From the NCBI RefSeq assembly GCF_004348975.1, contig NZ_SMFP01000005.1:212527-276526 (forward strand): a stretch of 64,000 nucleotides of DNA. Reading direction: 5' to 3'. Source of the DNA: Antarcticimicrobium sediminis (GTDB lineage: Bacteria; Pseudomonadota; Alphaproteobacteria; Rhodobacterales; Rhodobacteraceae). The position numbers and the translations under genes are program-made. Below, piece by piece: positions 9,194 through 19,218 of the stretch (within the stretch, counting starts at the first letter, position 1; each line of letters opens with the position of its first letter). The notes beneath the pieces are model-generated. The model was not told the DNA's origin. It was given only the letters and a program-made list of their open reading frames with translations, and made no database searches.

Positions 9194-10390
9194 TCAGGTG
9201 ACCCGCGACCGGGTCTGATATTTCTCATCGCGCCACAGCGCGTTGCCGATCACATCCTCGATGATCTCGGCGGCGGCGATCACGTCGCCCTCGTCGATGT
9301 AAAGCGGCGTAAAGCCAAAGCGCATGATGTCGGGGGCGCGGAAATCGCCGATCACGCCACGATCGATCAGCGCCTGAATCGCCGCATAGCCATGTTCGAA
9401 CTTGAACGAGACCTGACTGCCCCGGATCGCGCCATCGCGCGGGGTCGCCAGTTCCAATTGCGGGCAACGGGCCTCGATCTCGACGATGAAGCGATCGGTC
9501 AGGGCCAGCGAGGCGGCGCGCAGATCCGCCATATCCACCCCGTCCCAAGCGGTCAGCGCCTGTTGCAGCACCGTCAATTGCAGGATCGGCGGCGTGCCCA
9601 CCCGCAAGCGTTCGGTCGACATCGCGGGGCGATAGTGCCGCTCCATCGCGAAGGGCGCATCATGGCCGAGCCAGCCCGACAGCGCCGGTTGCACATCCTG
9701 CACGATATCCGGGCGTGCATAGATGAAGGCCGGCGCACCGGGGCCGCCATTGAGGTATTTATAGGAACACCCAACCGCGAATTCGGCATTGCTGCCGGTC
9801 ATATCCACCGGCACCGCACCGGCGCTATGGGCCAGATCCCAGATCATCACCGCGCCCGCGTCATGGGCCAGCTTGGTGATCGCATTCATGTCGTGCATCC
9901 GGCCTGTGCGGTAATCGACCTGCGTCAGCATCACCACCGCAACCTCATCTGTGATGGCCTCGGCCACCGCCTCGGGATCGGGCGCGCGCAATTCATAGCC
10001 CTGCCCCAACAGCCCGACCAACCCTTCGGCCATATACAGATCAGAGGGGAAGTTTCCATTGTCCGACAGGATCACGCGGCGATCCGGGCGTATTTTCAAC
10101 GCCGCCGCCAGCGCCTGATAGACCTTGATCGACAGCGTATCACCCGTGGCGACCGAGCCCGCCGGCGCGCCGATCAATTCCCCGATCCGGTCCCCGACCA
10201 CGCGCGGCAGATCCATCCAGCCAGCGCTGTTCCACGCCTTGATCAGCTCGCCGCCCCACTCGGCGCGCATCGCCTCGCTGACCCGCTCCACCGCGCCCTT
10301 CGGCAGCGGCCCCAGCGAGTTTCCGTCAAGATAGATAACCCCCTTGGGCAGATCGAACAGATCCTTCCGGGGCAATGATGATTGGCTCAT
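9194..10390 (-). CDS. kynU: kynureninase
   Basis: This 398-residue PLP enzyme cleaves kynurenine to anthranilate and alanine. YLDGNSLGPLP at residues 20-30 and CSYKYLNGGPG with the PLP lysine at K211 are kynureninase signatures. The start at 10390 (MSQSSLPRKD) is preferred to an in-frame ATG at 10438 because the latter lies inside kynA and adds residues unlike the family. The gene begins one base after the kynA stop, so the pair is coupled. It supplies anthranilate to the CoA ligase encoded just upstream in the same operon. Confidence 0.96.
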   Translation of the reverse strand: MSQSSLPRKDLFDLPKGVIYLDGNSLGPLPKGAVERVSEAMRAEWGGELIKAWNSAGWMDLPRVVGDRIGELIGAPAGSVATGDTLSIKVYQALAAALKIRPDRRVILSDNGNFPSDLYMAEGLVGLLGQGYELRAPDPEAVAEAITDEVAVVMLTQVDYRTGRMHDMNAITKLAHDAGAVMIWDLAHSAGAVPVDMTGSNAEFAVGCSYKYLNGGPGAPAFIYARPDIVQDVQPALSGWLGHDAPFAMERHYRPAMSTERLRVGTPPILQLTVLQQALTAWDGVDMADLRAASLALTDRFIVEIEARCPQLELATPRDGAIRGSQVSFKFEHGYAAIQALIDRGVIGDFRAPDIMRFGFTPLYIDEGDVIAAAEIIEDVIGNALWRDEKYQTRSRVT

Positions 10391-10391
10391 T

Positions 10392-11231
10392 CTACAGTTC
10401 TCCGCGCAAATGCCACAGTTCGGGAAACAGCTCCACATCCAGCATCCGGCGCAGATATTGCACCCCCGAGGTGCCGCCGGTGCCGCGTTTGAACCCGATC
10501 ACCCGTTCCACCGTGGTGACATGGTTAAAGCGCCAGCGGCGGAAGTAGTCCTCCAGATCCATCAGCTTTTCAGCCAGCTCATAGAGCGTCCACCATTGCT
10601 CGACGTTCTCATAAACCTGTTTCCATTTCGCCTGCACCTCTGGCACGGCCTTGTGCGGCTGGTCCAACTGCGGTGCGGGAACTTTGGCGTCGGGCCCGTC
10701 GATGGTGGTGAACAAAAGCCGGATCACCTCGTCGTAAAAGCTGGGCCGGGCCAGTTCATCCGCCAGCAACTGATGCACCTCGGGCACATGCTCATGGGGT
10801 TTGAGCATATTGGGATTCCGGTTGCCCAGAATGTATTCGATCATCCGGTACTGATAGGATTGGAACCCCGACGACGGCCCAAGCGCATCGCGGAACTGGG
10901 TATAGTCCGCCGGTGTCATCGTGCGCAGCACATCCCAGGCGTTGTTGAGCTGCTCAAAAATGCGCGACACCCGCGCCAGCATCTTGAACGCCTGCGGCAT
11001 CCGTCCCGCGTTCATCGCCACGCGCGCCGCCGCCATTTCGTGAATGGCCAGCTTCATCCACAGCTCGCTGGTCTGGTGCTGGATGATGAACAGCATCTCA
11101 TCATGCGCGGTGCTCAGCGGGCGCTGCTGCTCCAGCAAGGTGTCGAGCCCAAGATAATCGCCATAGGACATGGCATCGGCAAAGCTCATCTTGGCGCCCT
11201 CGGTACCGGGGTTATAGGCAGAGCCGGTCAT
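10392..11231 (-). CDS. kynA: tryptophan 2,3-dioxygenase
   Basis: This 279-residue heme dioxygenase converts L-tryptophan to N-formylkynurenine. Signatures are [14 protein letters not shown] near residues 48-61 and, toward the C-terminus, [19 protein letters not shown], with the heme-ligand histidine, followed by [12 protein letters not shown]. The ATG at 11231 forms an ATGA overlap with the stop of the CoA ligase gene. It catalyses the first step of the pathway encoded by this operon. No kynB formamidase lies between it and kynU. Confidence 0.97.
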   Translation of the reverse strand: MTGSAYNPGTEGAKMSFADAMSYGDYLGLDTLLEQQRPLSTAHDEMLFIIQHQTSELWMKLAIHEMAAARVAMNAGRMPQAFKMLARVSRIFEQLNNAWDVLRTMTPADYTQFRDALGPSSGFQSYQYRMIEYILGNRNPNMLKPHEHVPEVHQLLADELARPSFYDEVIRLLFTTIDGPDAKVPAPQLDQPHKAVPEVQAKWKQVYENVEQWWTLYELAEKLMDLEDYFRRWRFNHVTTVERVIGFKRGTGGTSGVQYLRRMLDVELFPELWHLRGEL

Positions 11232-12847
11232 TCTGTTTCCTTCAGTCTGAAGCGTTGAATCTTGCCGGACTCGGTCTTGGGCAATTCCTTGGCGAAGACA
11301 ACCGAGCGCGGGTACTTAAAGGGCGCGATCACCGCCTTGACGTGATCCTGCAGCACCTTGACCATCAAATCGCCCGGCAGATGGCCCGCGCCAAGAACCA
11401 CATGCGCCTGCACGATCTGGCCGCGCGCCTCGTCGGGGGCGCCGATCACCGCGCATTCCAGCACCGCCTCATGCGCCAGCAGCGCCGCCTCGACCTCGGG
11501 CCCCGCGATGTTATAGCCCGACGACAGGATGATGTCGTCATTGCGCGCGGCAAAGTGAAAATAGCCGTCCTCGTCCTGAACAAAGGCATCCCCGGTGACG
11601 TTCCAACCGTTCTGGACATATTCAGCCTGCCGCTCGCCGTAAAGATAGCGACAGCCGGTCGGACCACGCACCGCAAGCCGCCCAACCTCACCGCGCGCCA
11701 CCTCGGCCCCGTCCGGCCCGATGACCTTTGCCTCATAGCCGCTCACCGGTCGGCCGGTGCAGGCGGGCTTGTGGTCATCAAACCGGTTGGTAACAAAAAT
11801 ATGCAGCATCTCGGTCGCACCGATCCCGTCCAGCATCGGCTTGCCGGTCTGTTTGATCCAAGCGTCATAGACCGGCGCAGGCAAGGTTTCACCGGCCGAG
11901 ACCGCAGCGCGCAGCGACGACAGATCGGCCCCCGCATCCATCGCCACCAACATCGCGCGATAGGCGGTCGGCGCGGTGAAACAGACGGTCGCCTTATATT
12001 TTTCGATGATCTCGATCATGTTGGGGGGCGAGGCGTTTTCCAACAAGGTCGCCGCCGCCCCGAACCGCAGCGGAAAGATCGCGAGCCCGCCAAGCCCAAA
12101 GGTAAAGGCCAGCGGCGGCGAGCCGATGAAGATATCCTCTGGCGTGACGTTCAGCACCTCTTTGGCATAGCCGTCGGCGATGATCAGCAGATCGCGGTGA
12201 AAATGCATCGTCCCCTTGGGCTCGCCGGTGGAACCCGAGGTAAATCCGATCAGCGCCACATCGTCCTGCGATGTTTCTACCGCGTCGAACTTTACCGGTT
12301 TTTGCAACGCCAGCCGATCCAGTTCCGCGTCGTGGTTCGAGGTGCCATCGAACCCCACCACGGTTTCCAGCACGTCGCTGCCCTTGGCGCAGGTGATCAT
12401 CTCTTCCATCAGGCGGGTATCGCACAGCGCATGGGTGATCTGCGCCTTGTCGACGTATTTCGCCAACTCGCCCGCGCGCAGCATCGGCATGGTATTGATC
12501 ACCACCGCCCCGGCCTTGGTTGCCGCCAGCCAGCAGGCCACCATCGCCGGGTTGTTGGCGGAGCGGATCATCACCCGGTTGCCGGGCTTGACGCCGAAAT
12601 CATCGACCAGCACATGCGCCAGACGGTTGGTCCAGTCGCTGAGCTCCTTATAGGTGCGCCGCCGCCCGTTGCCGATCAGCGCGATATGATCGCCAAAGCC
12701 TTTCGCGACCATGGCGTCCGTCATCTCCACCGCAGCGTTCAGCCGGTCGGGATAGTCAAAGCCATCAAGCAACAGGTCAGGCCAGGTCTCTGGCGCCGGC
12801 AGGTTGTCGCGGCTGAACGTGTCGGTATGGGCAGATGGTCTGAGCAT
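11228..12847 (-). CDS. 2-aminobenzoate-CoA ligase (benzoate-CoA ligase family)
   Basis: This 539-residue ANL-superfamily enzyme has the AMP-binding loop [11 protein letters not shown] at residues 202-212, the hinge region [12 protein letters not shown] and the catalytic lysine K529 in TESGKIQRF. Length and sequence style fit benzoate/2-aminobenzoate-CoA ligases rather than fatty-acyl ligases. Adjacent kynA and kynU make anthranilate, and the 2-aminobenzoyl-CoA monooxygenase/reductase is in the same operon, so anthranilate is the expected substrate. The assignment therefore combines family and context. Salicylate or benzoate remain possible alternatives. Confidence 0.9.
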   Translation of the reverse strand: MLRPSAHTDTFSRDNLPAPETWPDLLLDGFDYPDRLNAAVEMTDAMVAKGFGDHIALIGNGRRRTYKELSDWTNRLAHVLVDDFGVKPGNRVMIRSANNPAMVACWLAATKAGAVVINTMPMLRAGELAKYVDKAQITHALCDTRLMEEMITCAKGSDVLETVVGFDGTSNHDAELDRLALQKPVKFDAVETSQDDVALIGFTSGSTGEPKGTMHFHRDLLIIADGYAKEVLNVTPEDIFIGSPPLAFTFGLGGLAIFPLRFGAAATLLENASPPNMIEIIEKYKATVCFTAPTAYRAMLVAMDAGADLSSLRAAVSAGETLPAPVYDAWIKQTGKPMLDGIGATEMLHIFVTNRFDDHKPACTGRPVSGYEAKVIGPDGAEVARGEVGRLAVRGPTGCRYLYGERQAEYVQNGWNVTGDAFVQDEDGYFHFAARNDDIILSSGYNIAGPEVEAALLAHEAVLECAVIGAPDEARGQIVQAHVVLGAGHLPGDLMVKVLQDHVKAVIAPFKYPRSVVFAKELPKTESGKIQRFRLKETE

Positions 12848-12922
12848 TGGGTCTTCCCTCTCCTGAATGGAACCGGGATCCGCCGTCTGGCGCGGCGTTC
12901 TCCCGGACCTGTTTTTCCTGTC

Positions 12923-14086
12923 TTAGCCTTGCTGAAACGCCCCAAGCGCCTGGCGCGCGATCACCACACGCTGCACATCCGAGGCGCCCTCGTAAATGCG
13001 CAGGGCGCGGATGTCGCGATAAAGCCGCTCCACCGTCTCGCCCGAGCGCACCCCGTCGCCGCCGTGAAGCTGCACCGCCTTGTCGATCACCAGTTGCGCA
13101 TGATCGGTGGCGAACAGCTTGGCCATCGCCGCCTCTCGCGTGACCCGTGGCGCGCCGCTATCCTTGGTCCATGCGGCGCGGTATACCAGCAGCGCGGCGG
13201 CATCCACATCCAGCGCCATATCGGCGATATGCCCCTGCACCATCTGCAACTCGAACAGCGGCGCGCCTTGCACCTTGCGGCTGCTGACCCGCGCCAGCGC
13301 CTCGTCCAGCGCCCGGCGGGCAAACCCCAGCGCGGCGGCCGCAACGGTCGAGCGGAACACATCCAGCACCGACATGGCGATCTTGAACCCGGCACCGGGC
13401 GCCCCCAGCAAAGCCGAGGCCGGAATGCGACACTCGGTGAAGCGCAGCGTCGCCAGCGGGTGCGGTGCGATCACCTCCAGCCGCTCGGCGATCTCCAGCC
13501 CCGGCGTGTCCGCCGGCACGATAAAGGCCGACAACCCCTTGGCGCCGGGCGCCTCGCCGGTGCGGGCAAATACGGTATAGACATCCGCGATGCCGCCGTT
13601 CGAAATCCAGGTCTTCTCGCCGTTCAGAACATAGAAATCCCCGTCCCGCGTGGCGGTCATGGTCGAATTGGCAACGTCCGAGCCCGAGGCCGGCTCGGTC
13701 AGCGCAAAGGCGGAAATCGCCTTGCCGGCCCGCGTCTGTGTCAGCCACTCGGCGCGCTGCTCCGGGGTCCCGAACAGCGAAATCGCCCCGGTCCCCAACC
13801 CCTGCATCGCAAAGGCAAAATCAGCCAACCCGTCATGGCGCGCCAGCGTCTCGCGGATCAGGCACAGGCTGCGCACGTCCAGCCCGGTGCCGGTCGCCGG
13901 ATCAACGGCGGAATGGGTCAGGAACCCGGCCTCGCCCAGCCCGGTGACCAGCGCGCGGCAGGCAGCATCGGTATCGCCGTGATCGATGGCGGCGAGATGC
14001 GTGCCCGCCCAAGTCTCCAGCGCCTCGGACAGCGCGGCATGGCGCGGTTCGAAAAACGGCCAGCTCAGAAAACTGCGGTCAGACAT
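12923..14086 (-). CDS. acyl-CoA dehydrogenase
   Basis: This 387-residue FAD enzyme of the acyl-CoA dehydrogenase family contains [25 protein letters not shown] and, near the C-terminus, [29 protein letters not shown]. The start at 14086 follows AGGAGA; an in-frame upstream ATG at 14185 lies within the enoyl-CoA hydratase gene and is unlikely. In the aerobic 2-aminobenzoate route the ring-reduced CoA ester is degraded by beta-oxidation-like steps, and this enzyme could catalyse an oxidation there. The exact step is not known from sequence. Confidence 0.9.
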   Translation of the reverse strand: MSDRSFLSWPFFEPRHAALSEALETWAGTHLAAIDHGDTDAACRALVTGLGEAGFLTHSAVDPATGTGLDVRSLCLIRETLARHDGLADFAFAMQGLGTGAISLFGTPEQRAEWLTQTRAGKAISAFALTEPASGSDVANSTMTATRDGDFYVLNGEKTWISNGGIADVYTVFARTGEAPGAKGLSAFIVPADTPGLEIAERLEVIAPHPLATLRFTECRIPASALLGAPGAGFKIAMSVLDVFRSTVAAAALGFARRALDEALARVSSRKVQGAPLFELQMVQGHIADMALDVDAAALLVYRAAWTKDSGAPRVTREAAMAKLFATDHAQLVIDKAVQLHGGDGVRSGETVERLYRDIRALRIYEGASDVQRVVIARQALGAFQQG

Positions 14087-14181
14087 TCGGGATCTCTCCT
14101 GCTTCTTCTTGGTCAAAATACTCCCGCCGGAGGCACCCGCCCCCGACGACAGGCCCGGCCCTTGCCGGACCGGGCGCTGGC

Positions 14182-14982
14182 TCAATCGCCCTCAAAGACG
14201 GGTTTTTCCTTGGCGACAAAGGCATGATAGGCGCGGTGGAAATCCTGCCCCTGCATACAGATCGCCTGCGCCTGCGCCTCGGCTTCGATCGCTTGATCCA
14301 GCCCCATCGACCATTCCTGCGCCAGCATGGTCTTGGTCATCATATTGGCGAAATTCGGTCCCGACGCGATGCGCGCGGCCATCTTCTGCGCCGTCGCGTC
14401 CAGTTCATCCGCCGAAACGACGCTGTTGAAAAAGCCCCAGGCGTGGCCCTCCTCTGCGCTCATCGCGCGGCCCAGATACAACAGTTCGGCAGCCCGGCCC
14501 TGACCGATCAGGCGCGGCAGGATCGCGCAGGCGCCCATGTCACAGCCCGCCAGCCCGACCCGGTTGAACAGGAATGCCACCTTCGCCTCGGGCGTTGCCA
14601 CCCGCAGATCGGACGCCATCGCGATGATCGCCCCGGCCCCGGCACAGATGCCGTCCACGGCGGCGATAATCGGCTTGCCGCAGTTTTGCATCGACTTGAC
14701 CAAGTCCCCGGTCATCCGGGTAAAGGTCAAAAGTTGTTTCATCGTCATCTTGGTCAGCGGCCCGATGATGTCATGCACATCCCCGCCCGAGCTGAAATTG
14801 CCGCCGTTCGAGGTGAACACCACCGCCTTGACCTCGTCATCATAGTGCAGGTCACGGAACCAGTCGCGCAATTCGGCATAGCTGTCGAAGGTCAACGGGT
14901 TTTTCCGCTCGGGCCGGTCCAGCGCGATGGTCGCGATGCCGTCTTTGATCTCGCATTTGAAATGCTGCACGTCGCTGCGCAT
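14182..14982 (-). CDS. enoyl-CoA hydratase/isomerase-family protein
   Basis: This 266-residue crotonase-fold protein has the first oxyanion-hole segment [14 protein letters not shown] and the second, [21 protein letters not shown]. It would add water to, or isomerise, an unsaturated CoA ester. It lies two bases after the MarR stop, in the operon for 2-aminobenzoyl-CoA breakdown, so a ring-derived alicyclic or ring-opened CoA ester is the expected substrate. Related proteins can also be ring hydrolases, so the specific reaction is uncertain. Confidence 0.9.
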   Translation of the reverse strand: MRSDVQHFKCEIKDGIATIALDRPERKNPLTFDSYAELRDWFRDLHYDDEVKAVVFTSNGGNFSSGGDVHDIIGPLTKMTMKQLLTFTRMTGDLVKSMQNCGKPIIAAVDGICAGAGAIIAMASDLRVATPEAKVAFLFNRVGLAGCDMGACAILPRLIGQGRAAELLYLGRAMSAEEGHAWGFFNSVVSADELDATAQKMAARIASGPNFANMMTKTMLAQEWSMGLDQAIEAEAQAQAICMQGQDFHRAYHAFVAKEKPVFEGD

Positions 14983-14984
14983 GG

Positions 14985-15467
14985 TCAGTCTTTCTCCTCA
15001 AGTGTGTCGTTCAAATAATCAAGCCGGCGGATCATGCCCTCGACATCGTCGCCGTTGAGCCGATCCAGCATATCGTTGATCCAGTGTTCATGCGCCACCG
15101 CCTGCTCGGCAAAGGCGGTTTCGCCCTTGGGCGTCAGCCGCACCAGCGATGCACGCCGGTCCCCCGGCACCGCAACGCGCAACGCCAGCCCCTCTTCGGC
15201 CAGCCGGTCGACAATGCCGGTGACATTGCCGTTCGACACTCGCAGCATGCCCGAGATCTGCGACATTTTCAGCCCGTCCGGGCTGCGCGCCAGCGCCGAC
15301 ATCACGTCAAAACGCGGCAGCGTCGATTGATAGTCCTCGCGCAGGCGGCGCCGGATCTGGTCTTCGATCTGGTTGGAGGCCTTGAGCAGCTTGAGCCACA
15401 GCCGCAACCTCATCTTGGACAGCGGCTCTTGCCCCCCGGAGGCAACGGAGTGCGATTGCGGTGTCAT
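14985..15467 (-). CDS. MarR-family transcriptional regulator
   Basis: This 160-residue winged-helix protein has a central MarR domain, with recognition region [20 protein letters not shown] followed by the wing around [16 protein letters not shown]. MarR proteins in aromatic-CoA operons commonly respond to the CoA thioester of the substrate. Here 2-aminobenzoyl-CoA is a reasonable but untested ligand. Its start overlaps the SDR stop by ATGA, so it is co-expressed with the genes it probably represses. Candidate sites lie in 18588-18640 upstream of the operon. Confidence 0.9.
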   Translation of the reverse strand: MTPQSHSVASGGQEPLSKMRLRLWLKLLKASNQIEDQIRRRLREDYQSTLPRFDVMSALARSPDGLKMSQISGMLRVSNGNVTGIVDRLAEEGLALRVAVPGDRRASLVRLTPKGETAFAEQAVAHEHWINDMLDRLNGDDVEGMIRRLDYLNDTLEEKD

Positions 15468-16207
15468 GTCTCCCCCCCCGAAATGCTGAGCGCATGGCCA
15501 TTGACCGAGCGCGCCGCGTCAGAACACAGCCACAGCGCGGCACCGGCCACTTCATCGGTCTGGATGAACCGCTTTTGCGGGTTGCCCGATTTCAGAGATT
15601 TTGCCGCCTGCTCCGCGCTCATGCCAGTGGTTTCGACGATATTGTCGATCGAACGCTCCAACAGCGGCGTTTCGATGAATCCGGGGCACAGGGCGTTGAC
15701 CGTGATCCCGGTCGCGGCCAATTCCACCGACAGCGCCCGCGTCAGGCCCAGAACCCCGTGCTTGGCCGCGCAATAGGCCGCCACGTAAGGGTAGCCTTTC
15801 TGTGCTGCGGTCGAGGCCACGGCGATCATCCGGCCCCAGCCCGCCGCCTTCATGTCCGGCAGCGCCGCCTGCCAGCAATTCGACACCCCGACCAGATTGA
15901 CCGCCAACATCGAATTCAGATGCTCTGGCGTCATCTTGGCAAAGGGCACGCTGTCGGCGGCGCCCGCGTTGGCCACCATGATCGAGATCGGCCCATGTTG
16001 CGCGCGCGCGGCGGCGAAGGCGGCCTGAACAGAGGCCGCATCCGTCACATCACACAGCTGATAGGGCAGCCCCTGCGCCTTGAGCGGTGCCTCGGAGCGG
16101 CCCATGATCGTGACCTGCGCCCCGGCCTCGGCCAGGGTGCGGGCGACATCCGCCCCCACCCCGGTGCCGCCACCGGTGACAACGGCATGTTTGCCCGCGA
16201 GGCTCAT
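15464..16207 (-). CDS. SDR-family NAD(P)-dependent dehydrogenase
   Basis: This 247-residue short-chain dehydrogenase has the cofactor motif [12 protein letters not shown] near residues 11-22, VANAGAADS and the catalytic YCAAKHG. It overlaps the genes on both sides by ATGA (15464-15467 and 16204-16207). In the 2-aminobenzoyl-CoA operon it is expected to oxidise a hydroxyacyl-CoA or ring alcohol. The family is too broad to fix the substrate. Confidence 0.88.
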   Translation of the reverse strand: MSLAGKHAVVTGGGTGVGADVARTLAEAGAQVTIMGRSEAPLKAQGLPYQLCDVTDAASVQAAFAAARAQHGPISIMVANAGAADSVPFAKMTPEHLNSMLAVNLVGVSNCWQAALPDMKAAGWGRMIAVASTAAQKGYPYVAAYCAAKHGVLGLTRALSVELAATGITVNALCPGFIETPLLERSIDNIVETTGMSAEQAAKSLKSGNPQKRFIQTDEVAGAALWLCSDAARSVNGHALSISGGET

Positions 16208-18510
16208 ACCTTCATCGCCGCTTCTGCTTCGCGCTCACGTTCGGCCAGACGCCAGATCATATCGCGACCGGCGCGATAGGCATCGGGCCAGACCGCATGG
16301 CGATCGCCCAGTTGCGCGCCCGCATGCAGCGTCCAATAGGGATCAGCCAGATGCGCCCGCGCCAGACAGACCAGATCCGCCCGGCCCGCCATCAGGATCG
16401 AGTTGACGTGGTCGGCCTCATAGATATTGCCCACGGCCATGGTCTTGATCCCGGTCTCGTTGCGGATGCGATCCGAGAACGGCACCTGGAACATACGGCC
16501 ATAGACCGGTTGTTCGTCCGACATGGTCTGCCCGGCAGAGACGTCGATGATATCCACGCCCGCCGCGTCAAACGCCTTGGCGATCTCCACCGCATCTTCG
16601 GGCAGGTTGCCCTCCTCCCCGACCCAGTCATGGGCCGAGATCCGCACCGACATCGGCTTGGCCTGCGGCCAGACCGCCCGCATCGCCTTGAACACTTCGA
16701 GCGGAAAGCGCAGCCGGTTTTCAAGGCTGCCGCCGTATTCGTCGCTGCGTTTGTTGGTTGCCGGCGACAGGAAGGAGCCGATCAGATAGCCGTGGGCGGC
16801 GTGAAATTCGATCATGTCGAACCCGGCCCGCTCGGCCATTTCAGCCGCCGCGACGAACTGATCGCGCACCATGTCCATATCGGCGCGGGTCATTTCACGC
16901 GGGGTTTGGCTGGCGGGTTTATAGGGCAACGGCGAGGGCGCGATAAGATCCCAGTTGCCCTGCGGCAGCGGCGCGTCGATGCCGCCATCCCAAGGCACAC
17001 AGGTCGATGCCTTGCGGCCCGCATGTCCGATCTGGCAGCACATCTTGGCCAGCGTTTCCGCGTGTACGAAATCGGTCAGACGTTTCCACGCCGCCTCATG
17101 CTCGGGCGCATAAAGGCCGGGGCATCCGGGCGTGATCCGCCCCTCCGGGCTGATACAGGTCATCTCGGTATAGACCAGCGCCGCGCCGCCCTTGGCACGT
17201 TCGGAATAATGGCCGAAATGCCAGTCGGTCGGGCAGCCATCCACCGCCTTGTACTGCGCCATGGGCGAGACAACGATGCGGTCGATCAGGTCCATCTCGC
17301 GCAGTTTGAACGGCGCGAACATCGGCGCACGCACCGGCGCGTCCTCGGGGACACCGGCGTGAACCTGAAACCATTTCTCGGCCGATTCCAGCCATTTGGG
17401 ATCGCGCAGACGCAGGTTTTCATGGGAAATCCGCTGCGACCGGGTCAACAGGGAATAGTTGAACTGAACCGGGTCCAGATCGAGATAGCGCTCGACCTCC
17501 TCGAACCACTCCAGCGAATTGCGCGCTGCCGATTGCAGCCGCAGAACCTCGACCCGCCGCTCTTCCTGATAGCGCTCAAAAGCGGCCTCAAGCGTGGGTT
17601 CCGTATGCACGTAGTTGGCTAGGGCAATGGCACTGTCAAACGCCAGACGAGAGCCCGACCCGATCGAGAAATGCGCCGTGGCCGAGGCATCGCCCAGCAA
17701 CACGACATTCTCGTGATACCATTTTTCGCACAATACCCGGGGGAAGTTGATCCAGACCGCCGAGCCGCGCAGATGGTCGGCGTTCGACATCAGCTTGTGT
17801 CCGCCCAGATGATCCTCGAACACCTTGCGGCAGGTCTCGACGATCTCTTCCTTGCTCATATCCTCAAAGCCGAAATTTTCCCAGGTCTGCTGCGAACATT
17901 CGACGATGAAGGTCGCGGTCTTGTCATCGAATTGATAGGCATGCGCCCAGATCCAGCCGTGCTGGGTCTTTTCAAAGATAAAGGTAAAGGCATCATCAAA
18001 CCGCTGATGTGTGCCCAACCAGATGAACTTGCATTTGCGGGTGTCGATATCGGGTTTGAAATACTCGGCGTATTCGGTGCGCACGCGGGAATTCAGCCCA
18101 TCACAGGCCACCACCAGATCATAATCGTGCCGAAGGGATTCGGCAGTGTCGAACTCGGTCTCGAACCGTAGATCGACGCCCAACTCGCGGGCCCGATCCT
18201 GCAACAGGACCAGCATCTGTTTGCGACCGATCCCGGCGAACCCATGTCCGCCCGACACATTGCGCACGCCATCATGCACCACCGCGACATCATCCCAATA
18301 GGCGAAATGATCGCGGATGGATTCGGCGCTGACCGGATCATTCACGCGCAGGTTTTCCAGCGCATCATCGGACAGAACCACGCCCCAGCCGAACGTATCA
18401 TTGGCGCGGTTGCGCTCGAACAACACGACCTCATGGCTCGGGTCGCGCAGCTTCATCGAAATCGCGAAATAGAGCCCTGCCGGCCCCCCACCCAAACACG
18501 CAATACGCAT
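16204..18510 (-). CDS. bifunctional 2-aminobenzoyl-CoA monooxygenase/reductase (salicylyl-CoA 5-hydroxylase-like)
   Basis: This 768-residue fusion joins two flavoenzymes. Residues 1 to about 390 form an FAD monooxygenase ([10 protein letters not shown] at the N-terminus, a GD motif around [18 protein letters not shown]). Residues about 395-768 form an old-yellow-enzyme-like FMN domain ([46 protein letters not shown]). This architecture hydroxylates and then reduces the ring of 2-aminobenzoyl-CoA; the same layout occurs in salicylyl-CoA 5-hydroxylases. The flanking kyn and aminobenzoate-CoA ligase genes favour the aminobenzoyl role. AGGAG lies ahead of the ATG at 18510. It is the first gene of the nine-gene minus-strand operon. 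Confidence 0.92.
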   Translation of the reverse strand: MRIACLGGGPAGLYFAISMKLRDPSHEVVLFERNRANDTFGWGVVLSDDALENLRVNDPVSAESIRDHFAYWDDVAVVHDGVRNVSGGHGFAGIGRKQMLVLLQDRARELGVDLRFETEFDTAESLRHDYDLVVACDGLNSRVRTEYAEYFKPDIDTRKCKFIWLGTHQRFDDAFTFIFEKTQHGWIWAHAYQFDDKTATFIVECSQQTWENFGFEDMSKEEIVETCRKVFEDHLGGHKLMSNADHLRGSAVWINFPRVLCEKWYHENVVLLGDASATAHFSIGSGSRLAFDSAIALANYVHTEPTLEAAFERYQEERRVEVLRLQSAARNSLEWFEEVERYLDLDPVQFNYSLLTRSQRISHENLRLRDPKWLESAEKWFQVHAGVPEDAPVRAPMFAPFKLREMDLIDRIVVSPMAQYKAVDGCPTDWHFGHYSERAKGGAALVYTEMTCISPEGRITPGCPGLYAPEHEAAWKRLTDFVHAETLAKMCCQIGHAGRKASTCVPWDGGIDAPLPQGNWDLIAPSPLPYKPASQTPREMTRADMDMVRDQFVAAAEMAERAGFDMIEFHAAHGYLIGSFLSPATNKRSDEYGGSLENRLRFPLEVFKAMRAVWPQAKPMSVRISAHDWVGEEGNLPEDAVEIAKAFDAAGVDIIDVSAGQTMSDEQPVYGRMFQVPFSDRIRNETGIKTMAVGNIYEADHVNSILMAGRADLVCLARAHLADPYWTLHAGAQLGDRHAVWPDAYRAGRDMIWRLAEREREAEAAMKV

Positions 18511-18587
18511 GAGGTCATTCTCCTATGGCTGTTTTCCAATGGCCGAACACCCGACCGTTGAGGAGAGGCTAGCGTGAGTCGAAATTT

Positions 18588-18640
18588 CCTTCAAGCTTAA
18601 ACATTATATACATCAAACATCACTGATTGAACTTTCAAAC
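18588..18640. promoter_or_regulatory. candidate operator region of the aminobenzoyl-CoA operon
   Basis: Two imperfect palindromes lie in this AT-rich stretch upstream of the operon: TTCAAGCTTAAA at 18590-18601 and TTGAACTTTCAA at 18627-18638, about 37 bp apart. Their size and composition suit MarR binding, and the operon encodes a MarR protein. The link is inference; no promoter elements were firmly identified. Confidence 0.4.
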
Positions 18641-18766
18641 AGACCATTTCAGACCTGCCTAAAAGGCGCACGCCGGTGCCACGCCCCTGAATCCGCTAGC
18701 GGGGCGCAGCAGCAGATATTGCAGACGCGATTGGCAAAGCGCCGTAGGTCGGGATAAGACCGGGAT

Positions 18767-19108
18767 ATGTCCGATCCGATTTCAACCATCCGCAATCTTG
18801 GCCCCGCGTCCGAGCAAAGCTTTGCGCGCGCCGGGATCCACACGGCTGACGCATTGCGCGCGCTTGGGGCCGATGCGGCCTATGCGCGGCTGCTGGCAGC
18901 GGGCACCCGGCCCCACTTCATCGGATACTATGCGCTTGTCATGGGGCTGCAGGGCCGCCCCTGGAATGATTGCCAGGGCGACGAAAAGGCGGCGCTGCGC
19001 CGTCGTTTTGACGCGATCCGGTCTGCGAGCAAGGGCGGCGCAGATCCCGCCCGCAGCGCGCTTGAGGCCGCGCTCGACGCCATCGGGGTGATCGAAAGGC
19101 GGCGCTGA
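18767..19108 (+). CDS. TfoX/Sxy C-terminal domain protein
   Basis: This 113-residue protein consists essentially of the TfoX C-terminal (helix-hairpin-helix-like) domain: ISTIRNLGPASEQSFARAGI, TADALRALGADAAYARLLAAG, HFIGYYALVMGLQGRPWND. The N-terminal TfoX domain found in competence regulators is absent. Free-standing C-terminal versions are common in proteobacteria and have no settled function; a competence role should not be assumed. It is monocistronic, divergent from the aminobenzoyl-CoA operon and followed by a hairpin. Confidence 0.85.
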   Translation: MSDPISTIRNLGPASEQSFARAGIHTADALRALGADAAYARLLAAGTRPHFIGYYALVMGLQGRPWNDCQGDEKAALRRRFDAIRSASKGGADPARSALEAALDAIGVIERRR

Positions 19109-19142
19109 CCCAGCGGGTCGCGACAGAAACCGAAACACAAAA

Positions 19143-19173
19143 AAAGGCGGCCCGGACACCCGGACCACCCTTT
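19143..19173. terminator. intrinsic terminator between tfoX-like gene and acyl-CoA synthetase gene
   Basis: AAAGGCGGCCCGG pairs with CCGGACCACCCTTT (one bulge and one wobble) around an ACAC loop. A-rich sequence on the left and T-rich CTCTTTT on the right suit termination on both strands. It sits between convergent genes. Confidence 0.7.
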
Positions 19174-19218
19174 CTCTTTTCGACGACTTTTGACGCCTAT
19201 TCAACTCCGCGCGAGAGC

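Noticed and set aside
11255..14227. 990-residue plus-strand open frame across the CoA ligase and acyl-CoA dehydrogenase genes
   Set aside because: It runs antisense to two clear enzyme genes and has the typical composition of a shadow frame.
18767..19108. Calling this a competence activator
   Set aside because: Only the C-terminal TfoX domain is present; the regulatory N-terminal domain is missing.
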